Assembly: GCF_001005085.2 (NCBI RefSeq) | Contig: NZ_LBMU02000023.1 | Coordinates: 186,001 to 250,000, forward strand | Direction of reading: 5' to 3' | Length of the DNA: 64,000 bases | Source: Streptomyces humi | Lineage (GTDB): Bacteria > Actinomycetota > Actinomycetes > Streptomycetales > Streptomycetaceae | Part shown: positions 53,439 to 61,007 of the stretch, piece after piece | How the letters are laid out: the number at the start of each line of letters is the position of its first letter | Numbering within the stretch: position 1 is the first letter of the stretch | Notes under the pieces: model-generated | The model's input: the letters and a program-made list of their open reading frames with translations, nothing else | Databases searched by the model: none | What the model was told of the DNA's origin: nothing | Program-made: the position numbers and the translations under genes

Positions 53439-54355
53439 GACCATTCCGAAGTCGGTGCGGGCGGCGGCAGGACACTGCCCGGCAGGTTCCAGGCGGGGTC
53501 GGCGGGGATGCCGAGGCGGTTCAGCACGGTGGGCGCGATGTCGATGAGCCGGGGTGAGTCGAGGCGGTGCCGGGCGGGTGGTTCGGGCTCGGCGAGGATG
53601 ACGAAGACCTCCCGTTCGGCGCGCGTGTCGCCGCCGTGGCCGCCGGTGTCGAGGTGGCCGTGGTCGGTGGTGACGAGGACGGTCCACCGCTCCTCGGCGG
53701 GGCGGGCGTCGATCGCGCCGAGGAGCCGCCCGAGATGGGCGTCCTGGGAGCGGAGGGCTGCGTCGTAGGCGGCGGAGAACGGACCGGTGGCGTGCGCGGC
53801 CTCGTCGGTGCCGCCGAAGTACACGAACAGGACGTCCGGGGCGTCCTCGGTGAGCAGGCGCGCCGCGGTACGGGCGACGAGCCGGTCGGCCGTGGTGTAG
53901 CCGTCGCTCTCACCGTCGTACTGCACCAGCTGTCCGACGGCCGTGCCGAGGGTGCCGCGGCGGACCAGCTCCGGCCAGGACACCACGGCGACGGCGCGCA
54001 GCCCGGGGCGGGCCGTGACGGCGCGGCTCAGGAAGTCGGGGTGGCGGGTGTAGTCGGCACCGGCGAAGTCGTTGCCGGTCACCCCGTGGCGGTCGGGCCA
54101 CACCCCGGTCAGCACGCTCGACCAGCCGGGCCCGGAGTCGGTGTAGGCCATGCTGGTGGACGGCCCGCCCGGGGCCTGGCCGTCCGCCTCGCCGTACGGC
54201 AGCAGGCTGGTGCCGTGGGCGCCCTTCGCCATCAGCGCGTGCAGCACGGGCGCCGTGACCGGCGCGAGGGCCAGCCGGTCGAAGCGCAGCCCGTCCATGC
54301 CGACCACCAGCACCCGGCCGCGCCCGGGCCGTGCTCCACCGGCGTCGTACGTCAT
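53435..54355 (-). CDS. alkaline-phosphatase-superfamily phosphodiesterase
   Basis: A 306-residue cytoplasmic enzyme of the nucleotide pyrophosphatase/phosphodiesterase type. Metal ligand D is in VLVVGMDGLRFD, the putative Ser/Thr nucleophile in TDSGPGWSSVLTGVWPDRHGVTGND, further ligands in FVYFGGTDEAAHATG and TTDHGHLDTGGHGGDTRAE. No signal peptide is seen, so it acts on an imported substrate. It is 28 bp behind the second permease and overlaps the GH2 start. Phosphodiesterase cleavage of a phospho-oligosaccharide is the context-based suggestion; a sulfatase is less likely since no C/S-x-P-x-R motif is seen. Confidence 0.83.
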   Translation of the reverse strand: MTYDAGGARPGRGRVLVVGMDGLRFDRLALAPVTAPVLHALMAKGAHGTSLLPYGEADGQAPGGPSTSMAYTDSGPGWSSVLTGVWPDRHGVTGNDFAGADYTRHPDFLSRAVTARPGLRAVAVVSWPELVRRGTLGTAVGQLVQYDGESDGYTTADRLVARTAARLLTEDAPDVLFVYFGGTDEAAHATGPFSAAYDAALRSQDAHLGRLLGAIDARPAEERWTVLVTTDHGHLDTGGHGGDTRAEREVFVILAEPEPPARHRLDSPRLIDIAPTVLNRLGIPADPAWNLPGSVLPPPAPTSEWS

Positions 54356-54383
54356 CGCCCGCCCCTTCCGTCGTGATCCCGGT

Positions 54384-55253
54384 TCAGGTGCCCTGGACCG
54401 CTCCTTCGGTGGCCCCGGCTATGAACCCCCGGGCGAAGACCGCGAAGACGATCACCAGCGGGAGGGCGGCCATCAGTACCCCGGCCATGACCATGCTGTA
54501 GTCGGTGGTGTGGCCGACGTTGAGCTGGGCGAGTTCCACCTGGAGCGTCACATGGGCGGGGTTGGTGAGCACGATCAGCGGCCAGACGTAGTCGTTCCAG
54601 GCGCCGACGAAGGCGTAGATGGCGAGGAAGGACAGCGCCGGCCGGATCATCGGCAGCGCGATGTTCCAGTACTGGCGGAAGAACCCGGCGCCGTCGATGC
54701 GGGCGGCGTCGAGGAGTTCGTCGGGCACGCCGTTCTCGATGTACTGACGCAGCCAGAAGATGCCGAACGCGTTGGCGAGCGCGGGCGGGACCAGCGCCTG
54801 GAGGGTGCCTACCCAGCCGATCTTGGACATCAGGATGAACTGCGGCAGGACCGCCAGTTGCAGCGGCAGCATCATGAACAGCAGCAGCGTGCCGAAGAGC
54901 ACCTTGCGCCCGGGGAAGTCGAACTTGGCGAAGGCGAAGGCCGCCAGCGAGTCCACGAACAGCACCAGGACGGTGGTGACGCAGGCGACGACGACCGTGT
55001 TCAGCATCGACCCGAAGAAGTCGATGGTGTTCAGCACGTGCCGGATGTTCTCCAGCAGATGGGAGCCGAAGGTGAACTTCGGCGGGCTCTTGTAGATGTC
55101 CTGCGTGGTGTTGGTCGCCATGATGATCGTCCACAGGAACGGGAAGACCGAGATGACGACGGCCAGCATGAGGAGGATGTGGGCGGTGAGGCCCTTGGGG
55201 CGGCGCAGCCTGCGCTTCCCGGCGGCCGGCCCGGTGGTGTCGGCGGTCGTCAT
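54384..55253 (-). CDS. carbohydrate ABC transporter permease (MalG type)
   Basis: A 289-residue permease with about six membrane segments. The first is HILLMLAVVISVFPFLWTIIM, and the EAA loop is VPDELLDAARIDGAGFFRQYWNIALP. ATG 55253 overlaps the partner permease stop (ATGA). It forms the second importer of the window together with the genes at 55250-57535; no ATPase gene accompanies it. Confidence 0.9.
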   Translation of the reverse strand: MTTADTTGPAAGKRRLRRPKGLTAHILLMLAVVISVFPFLWTIIMATNTTQDIYKSPPKFTFGSHLLENIRHVLNTIDFFGSMLNTVVVACVTTVLVLFVDSLAAFAFAKFDFPGRKVLFGTLLLFMMLPLQLAVLPQFILMSKIGWVGTLQALVPPALANAFGIFWLRQYIENGVPDELLDAARIDGAGFFRQYWNIALPMIRPALSFLAIYAFVGAWNDYVWPLIVLTNPAHVTLQVELAQLNVGHTTDYSMVMAGVLMAALPLVIVFAVFARGFIAGATEGAVQGT

Positions 55254-56257
55254 GCCTTCCTCCCTCGCTGCGTGATGCGCCAGTTGACGGCGACCAGCAC
55301 GATGATCAGTACGAAGAAGGCCCACACGATGGCCGCGCCGTAGCCGTAGTCGTTGTTGAGGAAGGCCGACTGGTAGAAGTACAGCAAGGTGGTCAGACCG
55401 GCCTGTCCGGGACCCCCGAGGTTCGCGTTGGCGGCGTTGTTGGCGAACAGGACCTGGGGTTCGCTGAAGCTCTGCAAACCGTTGATGGTCGAGATGACGA
55501 CGGTGAACAGGATGATCGGCCGCATGATCGGGACGGTGATCTGGAAGAAGGTCCGGACGGGTCCGGCGCCGTCCATCTTCGCGGCCTCGTAGATCGACGT
55601 CGGGATCGCCTGGAGGCCGGCCAGGTAGATGATCATGTTGTAGCCGGTCCACATCCAGGTCATCAGCAGCGCGATGACCACCTTGATCAGCCACGGGTTG
55701 CTCAGCCACGGCACCGGCGAGATGCCGACCGTGCCCAGGATCGCGTTGACCAGACCGAAGTTGTTGCTGAACACCGCGCCGAAGAAGATCGCCACGGCCA
55801 CGATCGAGGTCACGTTCGGAACGTAGAGGGCGATGCGGTAGAAGCCCTTGAAGCGGCGCACCGAGTGCAGCAGCGTCGCCAGCACCAGGGCGCCGAACAG
55901 GGTCGGGACGGTGGACAGCACCCAGATCACCAGGGTGTTGCGGATCGACAGCCAGAAGACCGGGTCCGACCACAGGAACTTGAACTGCTGGAGGCCCACG
56001 AACTGCATGTCGCCCAGGCCGTCCCAGCGCTGGAAGGCCAGGTAGAGCGAGTAGAAGACGGGGAAGAACGAGAACGCTATGAAGATCAGGTAGAACGGGG
56101 AGATCGCCAGGTACTGGCGCCAGTACGACAGCGGTCCGCGCCGCCGGGGCCGGGCATGGCCCGCCGGCACGGCGCGTCGCGGGCGGAACCGGGCCGGGCC
56201 CGGCCCGCCGCGGTGTTCGGGCACCGCGGCGGGACCGGTCACCGGAGGTGACGACAC
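55250..56257 (-). CDS. carbohydrate ABC transporter permease (MalF type)
   Basis: A 335-residue permease. A ~45-residue arginine/proline-rich cytoplasmic tail precedes TM1 (YLAISPFYLIFIAFSFFPVFYSLYLAF). The EAA loop reads IPTSIYEAAKMDGAGPVRTFFQITVP. The GTG 56257 directly follows the binding-protein stop with no gap, indicating coupled translation. Confidence 0.9.
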   Translation of the reverse strand: MSSPPVTGPAAVPEHRGGPGPARFRPRRAVPAGHARPRRRGPLSYWRQYLAISPFYLIFIAFSFFPVFYSLYLAFQRWDGLGDMQFVGLQQFKFLWSDPVFWLSIRNTLVIWVLSTVPTLFGALVLATLLHSVRRFKGFYRIALYVPNVTSIVAVAIFFGAVFSNNFGLVNAILGTVGISPVPWLSNPWLIKVVIALLMTWMWTGYNMIIYLAGLQAIPTSIYEAAKMDGAGPVRTFFQITVPIMRPIILFTVVISTINGLQSFSEPQVLFANNAANANLGGPGQAGLTTLLYFYQSAFLNNDYGYGAAIVWAFFVLIIVLVAVNWRITQRGRKA

Positions 56258-57535
56258 TCAGCTCACCCCCTGGCGACGGGCGATCTGCTTGGCCTGGCTG
56301 ACCGCGTCCTTCCAGGCGTCGTCGGGCTTCTTGCCCTTGGCCTCGATGTTGGTCAGCTCCGTCATGTAGGGAGCCATGACCGCGGCGTCGGCGGGCGCCT
56401 CGTAGCTGTCCGGGATGGCCTTGGCGGCGGGCCCGAACACCTCGATGATCTTCTGTCCGCCGAAGAAGGCGTCCGGACCCGTCATCGCCGGCATGGCGTA
56501 GGCGGCCGGGGCGGCGGGGAAGATGGCGGCGTCGGTGAAGCCGCGGGCGTCGTTGGCGGGGCTGAGGATCCAGCTGATGATCTTGAACGCCTCTTCGGGG
56601 TTCCGGCACTGCTGGGGCAGGGCCAGGTAGGAACCGCCCTGGTTGGACGGGCCGACCGGGTTCGCGCAGACCCGCCACTTGCCCTTGGTCCCCGGGGCGG
56701 CCTGCTCGATGTCCAGCGCGTGCCAGGCCGCGCCCAGCTCGGTGAGCAGGTTCTTGCCGACGGCCGCGTTCCAGGTGTTGTCGTTGATCTTGGCGTCGAT
56801 GCCCAGGGTGTAGGGGCGGACCGCGGTGGTCCACGCGGCGCGGATGTGCTCCTGGTCGCCGATGAAGTGGTTGTTCTTGTCGATGAACCGCGAGGTGCCC
56901 TGGCCGACCGCGATGTTGAAGACGGAGCTGATGTTGTTGACCAGGTAGGTGCCGGGGTTCTTCTTCTGCAACTCGACGCCGAGCTGGAAGTAGTCCTCCC
57001 AGGTCTTGACCAGTTCGGCGACCTTGGCCGGGTCGGTGGCCACCCCGGCCTTCGCGAACAGGTCCTCGCGGTAGAAGAGCGCGGTGGGACCGATGTCGAT
57101 CGGGAAGCCGATCTGCCTGCCGTCCTTGGTCTGGGCGAGCTTGGTCTTCCAGTTCAGGTACTGCGAGGAGATCTTCTTGAAGCCCAGGTCGTTCAGGTCC
57201 AGGAAGCGGGAGGCGTTGGGCAGGAAGGACGCCATGTCCTCGCCCTTGATGCCGGTGATGTCGGGCACCGAGCTGCCCGCGGCGAGCGTGGTGGTGAGCT
57301 TCTGCTTGAAGTCGCCGCCGATGGAGGCGGTGGTCAGCTTGACCGAGCTGCTGAAGTGGGTCTTCGCCTCGGCCACCACCTTGTCGCTGAGCGCGCCACC
57401 CCAGTACCACAGGGTGAGGTCCTTGCCGTTCTTGGTGCCGCCCGATCCCGACGAGCCGCCGCATGCGACGGTGAGACCGGACGCGGCCGCGGTGAGGACG
57501 GCGGCCTGGAGGAAGCCTCTACGTGAAAGGTCCAC
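56258..57535 (-). CDS. extracellular sugar-binding lipoprotein of second ABC importer
   Basis: A 425-residue cluster-1 binding protein. The N-terminus LSRRGFLQAAVLTAAASGLTVACGG has a twin-arginine element and a lipobox cysteine near residue 25, so it is a probable Tat lipoprotein. The body opens LTLWYWGGALSDKVV and contains FPIDIGPTALFYREDLFAKAG, typical of sugar-binding proteins. GTG 57535 has AGGAG six bases upstream. It sits 148 bp behind the kinase stop, and that gap is largely a 17-bp repeat array. The ligand is unknown, possibly a phosphorylated galactoside. Confidence 0.9.
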   Translation of the reverse strand: MDLSRRGFLQAAVLTAAASGLTVACGGSSGSGGTKNGKDLTLWYWGGALSDKVVAEAKTHFSSSVKLTTASIGGDFKQKLTTTLAAGSSVPDITGIKGEDMASFLPNASRFLDLNDLGFKKISSQYLNWKTKLAQTKDGRQIGFPIDIGPTALFYREDLFAKAGVATDPAKVAELVKTWEDYFQLGVELQKKNPGTYLVNNISSVFNIAVGQGTSRFIDKNNHFIGDQEHIRAAWTTAVRPYTLGIDAKINDNTWNAAVGKNLLTELGAAWHALDIEQAAPGTKGKWRVCANPVGPSNQGGSYLALPQQCRNPEEAFKIISWILSPANDARGFTDAAIFPAAPAAYAMPAMTGPDAFFGGQKIIEVFGPAAKAIPDSYEAPADAAVMAPYMTELTNIEAKGKKPDDAWKDAVSQAKQIARRQGVS

Positions 57536-57562
57536 GGGTCACTCCTGTTGTTCCTGTTCGAC

Positions 57563-57681
57563 GTGCCAAGGGGTTCGAGGTGCCAAGGGGTTCGTGGTGC
57601 CAAGGGGTTCGAGGTGCCAAGCGGTTGCGGGTGCCGAGCGGTTCGAGGCGCCGGGCGGTTGGAGGTGCCAAGGGGTTCGGG
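57563..57681 (-). repeat. seven 17-bp tandem repeats in the binding-protein leader
   Basis: Seven contiguous units of exactly 17 bp. The minus-strand (transcript) form is CTCGAACCCCTTGGCAC. Copies 1-3 and 7 on the plus strand differ by at most two bases; copies 4-6 are more diverged. The array fills most of the kinase/binding-protein gap and ends 28 bp before the binding-protein GTG, just upstream of its ribosome binding site. The period does not keep frame, so it is non-coding; it could act in transcript processing, attenuation or protein binding. Confidence 0.92.
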
Positions 57682-57683
57682 AG

Positions 57684-58736
57684 TCAGTGCCGCCGTCCGG
57701 AGGCGCGGGGGCCGACGAGGGTGCGGGGGGCGGGCGGGGTCACGGGCGCGTACCGCACCGGCGGTCCGGGATCGGCCGGCAGCCGGTCGGCCAGGAAGTC
57801 GTAGGCGCGCCTGAGATCGGGGTCGGTCAGCTCGCGCCACCAGCGGTCGACGCCGTACCAGCCGGGGGCCGCCGGCGCCCCGCCGTGGTGGCCGACGGAG
57901 AGCCCGGCGGCCAGTACGGCGAACCGCAACCGCTCCTCCAGGGGCCAGCCGCCGAGTGAGGCGGCCACGAAGCTCGCCCCGAAGACGTCACCGGCGCCCG
58001 TCGCGTCGAGGACGTCCACGGCGAGCGCCGGGACCTCGGCGTACTCGCCGGTGTCCTGGTCGACGGCGAGTGCGCCGGCGCCGCCGCGCGTCACCACCGC
58101 CACCGGGACGAGTTCGGCGAGGGTGCCGAGCGCGGCCCTGGCGCTGTCGGTGCGGGTGTAGGCCATCGCCTCGGCCTCGTTGGGGAGGAAGGCGTGGCAG
58201 AGCGCGAGCTGGTCGAGGAGGTCGCGGGACCACCGCTGGGTGGGGTCCCAGCCCACGTCGGCGTAGATGTGGGTGCCGTTCGCGGCCGCCTTGGCGATCC
58301 ACTCGCGCGGTTCGGCCTCGAGGTGCACCAGGGCCGTACGCGCCTCGGGCGGGTCGCCCATCAGCGCGTCCTGCGAGTACGGCGGTTCCGAGCCGTGGGT
58401 GACCAGGGCGCGGTCGTCGCCCTGCGCCAGCGAGACGGTGACGGGGGTGGGCCAGTGGTCCGCGATCCGGGAGAGCGAGAGGTCGACGTTCTCCTGGTCG
58501 CACAGGATGTCCCGGCAGTACTCGCCGTAGAAGTCGTCGCCGAAGACCGTGGCCAGCGAGGTGCGCAGGCCGAACCGGGACGCGGCCACCGCGAGGTTGG
58601 CGATGCCGCCGGGGCCGCAGCCCATGCCGCCCGTCCAGATCTCCTCGCCCGGCGTCGGCGGCTTGCCGAGACCCGTGAGGACGAGGTCGTAGAAGAGCAG
58701 CCCGGTCAGCAGCACATCGGGCCTGTCGTCGTCCAC
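57684..58736 (-). CDS. PfkB-family carbohydrate kinase
   Basis: A 350-residue ribokinase-type kinase. The N-terminal glycine pair motif is in GGMGCGPGGIANLAVAASRFG. The C-terminal signature DVLDATGAGDVFGASFVAASL holds the catalytic aspartate and anion hole. The start is GTG 58736. It is first in the minus-strand operon and divergent from the DeoR regulator. It would phosphorylate a monosaccharide released by the operon's glycosidases; which sugar is not evident. Nucleoside kinases share the fold, but the neighbours favour a sugar. Confidence 0.86.
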   Translation of the reverse strand: MDDDRPDVLLTGLLFYDLVLTGLGKPPTPGEEIWTGGMGCGPGGIANLAVAASRFGLRTSLATVFGDDFYGEYCRDILCDQENVDLSLSRIADHWPTPVTVSLAQGDDRALVTHGSEPPYSQDALMGDPPEARTALVHLEAEPREWIAKAAANGTHIYADVGWDPTQRWSRDLLDQLALCHAFLPNEAEAMAYTRTDSARAALGTLAELVPVAVVTRGGAGALAVDQDTGEYAEVPALAVDVLDATGAGDVFGASFVAASLGGWPLEERLRFAVLAAGLSVGHHGGAPAAPGWYGVDRWWRELTDPDLRRAYDFLADRLPADPGPPVRYAPVTPPAPRTLVGPRASGRRH

Positions 58737-58756
58737 GTGCGCAGCCTCTCGTCAAA

Positions 58757-58851
58757 ACTCGTCATTTCGATGACCGGAATCGTGCGCCGCTCTGCGAGAT
58801 TGGTCAATACCCGAGCAGAACTGAGCATGGATTTGATTGAAGATGACGAGT
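58757..58851. promoter_or_regulatory. candidate DeoR operator pair in a divergent promoter
   Basis: ACTCGTCAT at 58757-58765 recurs as its reverse complement ATGACGAGT at 58843-58851. The first copy adjoins GTCAT-TTCG-ATGAC (58761-58774), a perfect 5-bp inverted repeat. Paired distant sites suit a looping DeoR repressor. The second copy overlaps the ATG proposed for the DeoR gene. Confidence 0.5.
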
Positions 58852-59628
58852 AGTGTTCGCCGCGTGCTGGCAGAACGACGACATCAACTCATCCTGCGGG
58901 CCCTGCGCTCGGGCGGTCCCGCTGCCGTGACCGATCTCTCCGAGCAACTGGGTGTGAGCCCCGCCACGATCCGGCGCGACCTGCTCAAACTGGAAGAGGA
59001 CGGGCTGCTCACACGGGTGCACGGCGGTGCCGTGGCGGAGGAGGGCGACCAGCCCTTCGCCGAGGTCGCCGAGGTGCGGGTGGCCGAGAAGGACGCCATC
59101 GCGGCGCGCGCGGCGGCCCTGGTCGCCGACGGCCAGTCGGTCCTCCTGGACATCGGCACGACCGCCTACCGGCTGGCCCGCCAGCTGCACGGCCGCCGCC
59201 TCACCGTGATCACCAGCAACCTGGTGGTCTACGAGGAGCTCGCCGACGACGAGGGCATAGAGCTGGTCCTGCTCGGCGGCATGCTCCGCCGCGAGTACCG
59301 GTCCCTGGTCGGTTTCCTCACCGAGGACAACCTGCGACAGCTGCACGCCGACTGGCTGTTCCTCGGCACCAGCGGGGTCCGCCCGGGCGGGCAGGTGATG
59401 GACACGACGGTCGTCGAGGTGCCGGTGAAGCGCGCCATGATCAAGGCGAGCGACAAGGTCGTCCTGCTCGCCGACGCGGCCAAGTTCCCGGGTACGGGCA
59501 TGGCGAAGGTCTGCGGTCCCGAGGACCTGGACATGGTGGTGACCAACGCGCCGGTCGACCCGGCGACCCGTGCCGCCCTGGAGGAGGCCGGAGTCGAGAT
59601 GGTCCTGGCAGGAAAGGCTCAAGCGTGA
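58843..59628 (+). CDS. DeoR-family transcriptional regulator
   Basis: A 261-residue sugar-phosphate-responsive repressor. The helix-turn-helix reads VTDLSEQLGVSPATIRRDLLKLEEDGLLTRVHGGA (~28-62), and the C-terminal DeoR sensor domain has SVLLDIGTTAYRLARQL, VVYEELADDEGIELVLLGG and TSGVRPGGQVMDTT. The start is uncertain. ATG 58843 gives 261 residues but has no clear ribosome binding site and lies on a putative operator; GTG 58864 (MLAERRHQ) matches the usual N-terminus of the family. It is divergent from the kinase operon and coupled to the GH4 gene. Confidence 0.88.
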   Translation: MTSSVRRVLAERRHQLILRALRSGGPAAVTDLSEQLGVSPATIRRDLLKLEEDGLLTRVHGGAVAEEGDQPFAEVAEVRVAEKDAIAARAAALVADGQSVLLDIGTTAYRLARQLHGRRLTVITSNLVVYEELADDEGIELVLLGGMLRREYRSLVGFLTEDNLRQLHADWLFLGTSGVRPGGQVMDTTVVEVPVKRAMIKASDKVVLLADAAKFPGTGMAKVCGPEDLDMVVTNAPVDPATRAALEEAGVEMVLAGKAQA

Positions 59629-60962
59629 AACTGACGATTCTGGGTGGTGGCGGGTTCCGCGTCCCCCTCGTGTACGGCGCACTGCTCACCGACCGCGCGG
59701 AGGGGCGGGTCACCGAGGTCGTCCTGCACGACCTCGACGACCGGCGGCTGTCCGCGGTCGCCCGCGTCCTGGCGGAGCAGGCGGCCCGGGTGCCCGACGC
59801 CCCCGCGGTGACCGCCACCACCGACCTGGACGAGGCGCTGCGCGGCGCCGACTTCGTCTTCTCCGCGATCCGGGTGGGCGGTCTGGAGGGCCGCGCCGAC
59901 GACGAGCGGGTGGCCCTGGGTGAAGGCGTCCTGGGCCAGGAGACGGTCGGCGCCGGCGGCATCGCCTACGGCCTGCGGACCGTCCCCGTCGCCGTGGACA
60001 TCGCCCGCCGGGTGGCCCGGCTCGCCCCCGACGCCTGGGTCATCAACTTCACCAATCCCGCGGGACTCGTCACCGAGGCCATGTCCCGGCACCTCGGCGA
60101 CCGTGTCATCGGCATCTGCGACTCCCCGGTCGGCCTCGGCCGCCGGATCGCCCGGGTGCTCGGCGCGAACCCGCGCGAGGCCTGGATCGACTACGTCGGC
60201 CTCAACCACCTCGGCTGGGTCCGCGGCCTGCACATCGCCGGCCGCGACGAGCTCCCGCGTCTGCTCGCCGACCCCGACCTGCTCGGCTCCTTCGAGGAGG
60301 GCAAGCTCTTCGGCGTCGACTGGCTCCAGTCCCTCGGCGCGATCCCCAACGAGTACCTGCACTACTACTACTTCAACCGCGAGGCCGTCCGCGCCTACCA
60401 GCAGGCCGAGAAGACCCGCGGTGCCTTCCTGCGCGACCAGCAGGCGCGGTTCTACGAGGCGGTCGCGGCTCCCGGCGTGAACGCCCTGGACGTCTGGGAC
60501 CGCACCCGCGCCGAGCGCGAGGCCACCTACATGGCCGAGAACCGGGAGACGGCCGGCGCCGGCGAACGCGACGCCGACGACCTCTCCGGCGGCTACGAGA
60601 AGGTCGCCCTCGCCCTGATGCGGGCCATCGCCCGGGACGAGCGCACCACCCTGATCCTGAACGTCCGCAACCGCGACACCCTCTCCGTGCTCGACGGCGA
60701 GGCCGTCATCGAGGTGCCCTGCCTGGTCGACGCCAACGGCGCCCACCCGGTCGCCGTCGCCCCGCTGCCCGACCACGCCACCGGCCTCGTCTGCGCGGTC
60801 AAGGCCGTCGAGCGCGAGGTGCTGGCCGCAGCCGAGTCCGGCTCCCGTACGACGGCCGTGAAGGCGTTCGCCCTGCACCCCCTGGTGGACTCGGTGAACG
60901 TGGCCCGACGGCTGGTCGAGGGGTACTCCGAGGTCCACCCGGGTCTCGCGTATCTTAAGTAG
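59625..60962 (+). CDS. GH4 family glycosidase (6-phospho-beta-glucosidase type)
   Basis: A 445-residue NAD+- and Mn2+-dependent glycosidase that works by redox-elimination. The nucleotide motif is LTILGGGGFRVPLVYGAL. INFTNPAGLVTEA, the metal-binding cysteine in GICDSPVGLGRR and the active-site segment DYVGLNHLGW follow. GTG 59625 overlaps the DeoR stop (GTGA). GH4 enzymes of this branch act on 6-phospho-beta-glycosides, which would suit a PfkB kinase, but non-phosphorylated substrates are known in the family. Substrate is uncertain. Confidence 0.87.
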   Translation: MKLTILGGGGFRVPLVYGALLTDRAEGRVTEVVLHDLDDRRLSAVARVLAEQAARVPDAPAVTATTDLDEALRGADFVFSAIRVGGLEGRADDERVALGEGVLGQETVGAGGIAYGLRTVPVAVDIARRVARLAPDAWVINFTNPAGLVTEAMSRHLGDRVIGICDSPVGLGRRIARVLGANPREAWIDYVGLNHLGWVRGLHIAGRDELPRLLADPDLLGSFEEGKLFGVDWLQSLGAIPNEYLHYYYFNREAVRAYQQAEKTRGAFLRDQQARFYEAVAAPGVNALDVWDRTRAEREATYMAENRETAGAGERDADDLSGGYEKVALALMRAIARDERTTLILNVRNRDTLSVLDGEAVIEVPCLVDANGAHPVAVAPLPDHATGLVCAVKAVEREVLAAAESGSRTTAVKAFALHPLVDSVNVARRLVEGYSEVHPGLAYLK

Positions 60963-60972
60963 TCAGCCGTCC

Positions 60973-60986
60973 GGAAAGCGCTTTCC
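60973..60986. promoter_or_regulatory. LacI-type operator upstream of the alpha-mannosidase gene
   Basis: A perfect 14-bp palindrome GGAAAGCGCTTTCC, 21 bp upstream of the GH38 ATG and 10 bp after the GH4 stop. The central GCGCT/AGCGC is typical of LacI-family sites. No LacI gene is in the window. Confidence 0.7.
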
Positions 60987-61007
60987 ATCCCTCTTCTGGA
61001 GACTTCC

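Noticed and set aside
53439..53687. N-terminal extension of the second GH2 enzyme
   Set aside because: The stretch is Arg/Pro/His low-complexity sequence in a shifted frame of the phosphodiesterase gene; ATG 53438 is coupled to that gene's stop.
57563..57681. CRISPR array
   Set aside because: Units of 17 bp abut directly with no spacers, and no cas gene is present. The same applies to the arrays at 25451 and 41431.
57563..57681. Series of sigma-54-type promoters, from the repeated TTGGCAC
   Set aside because: The matching TGC-12 element is missing at the right spacing, and Streptomyces are not known to carry sigma-54.
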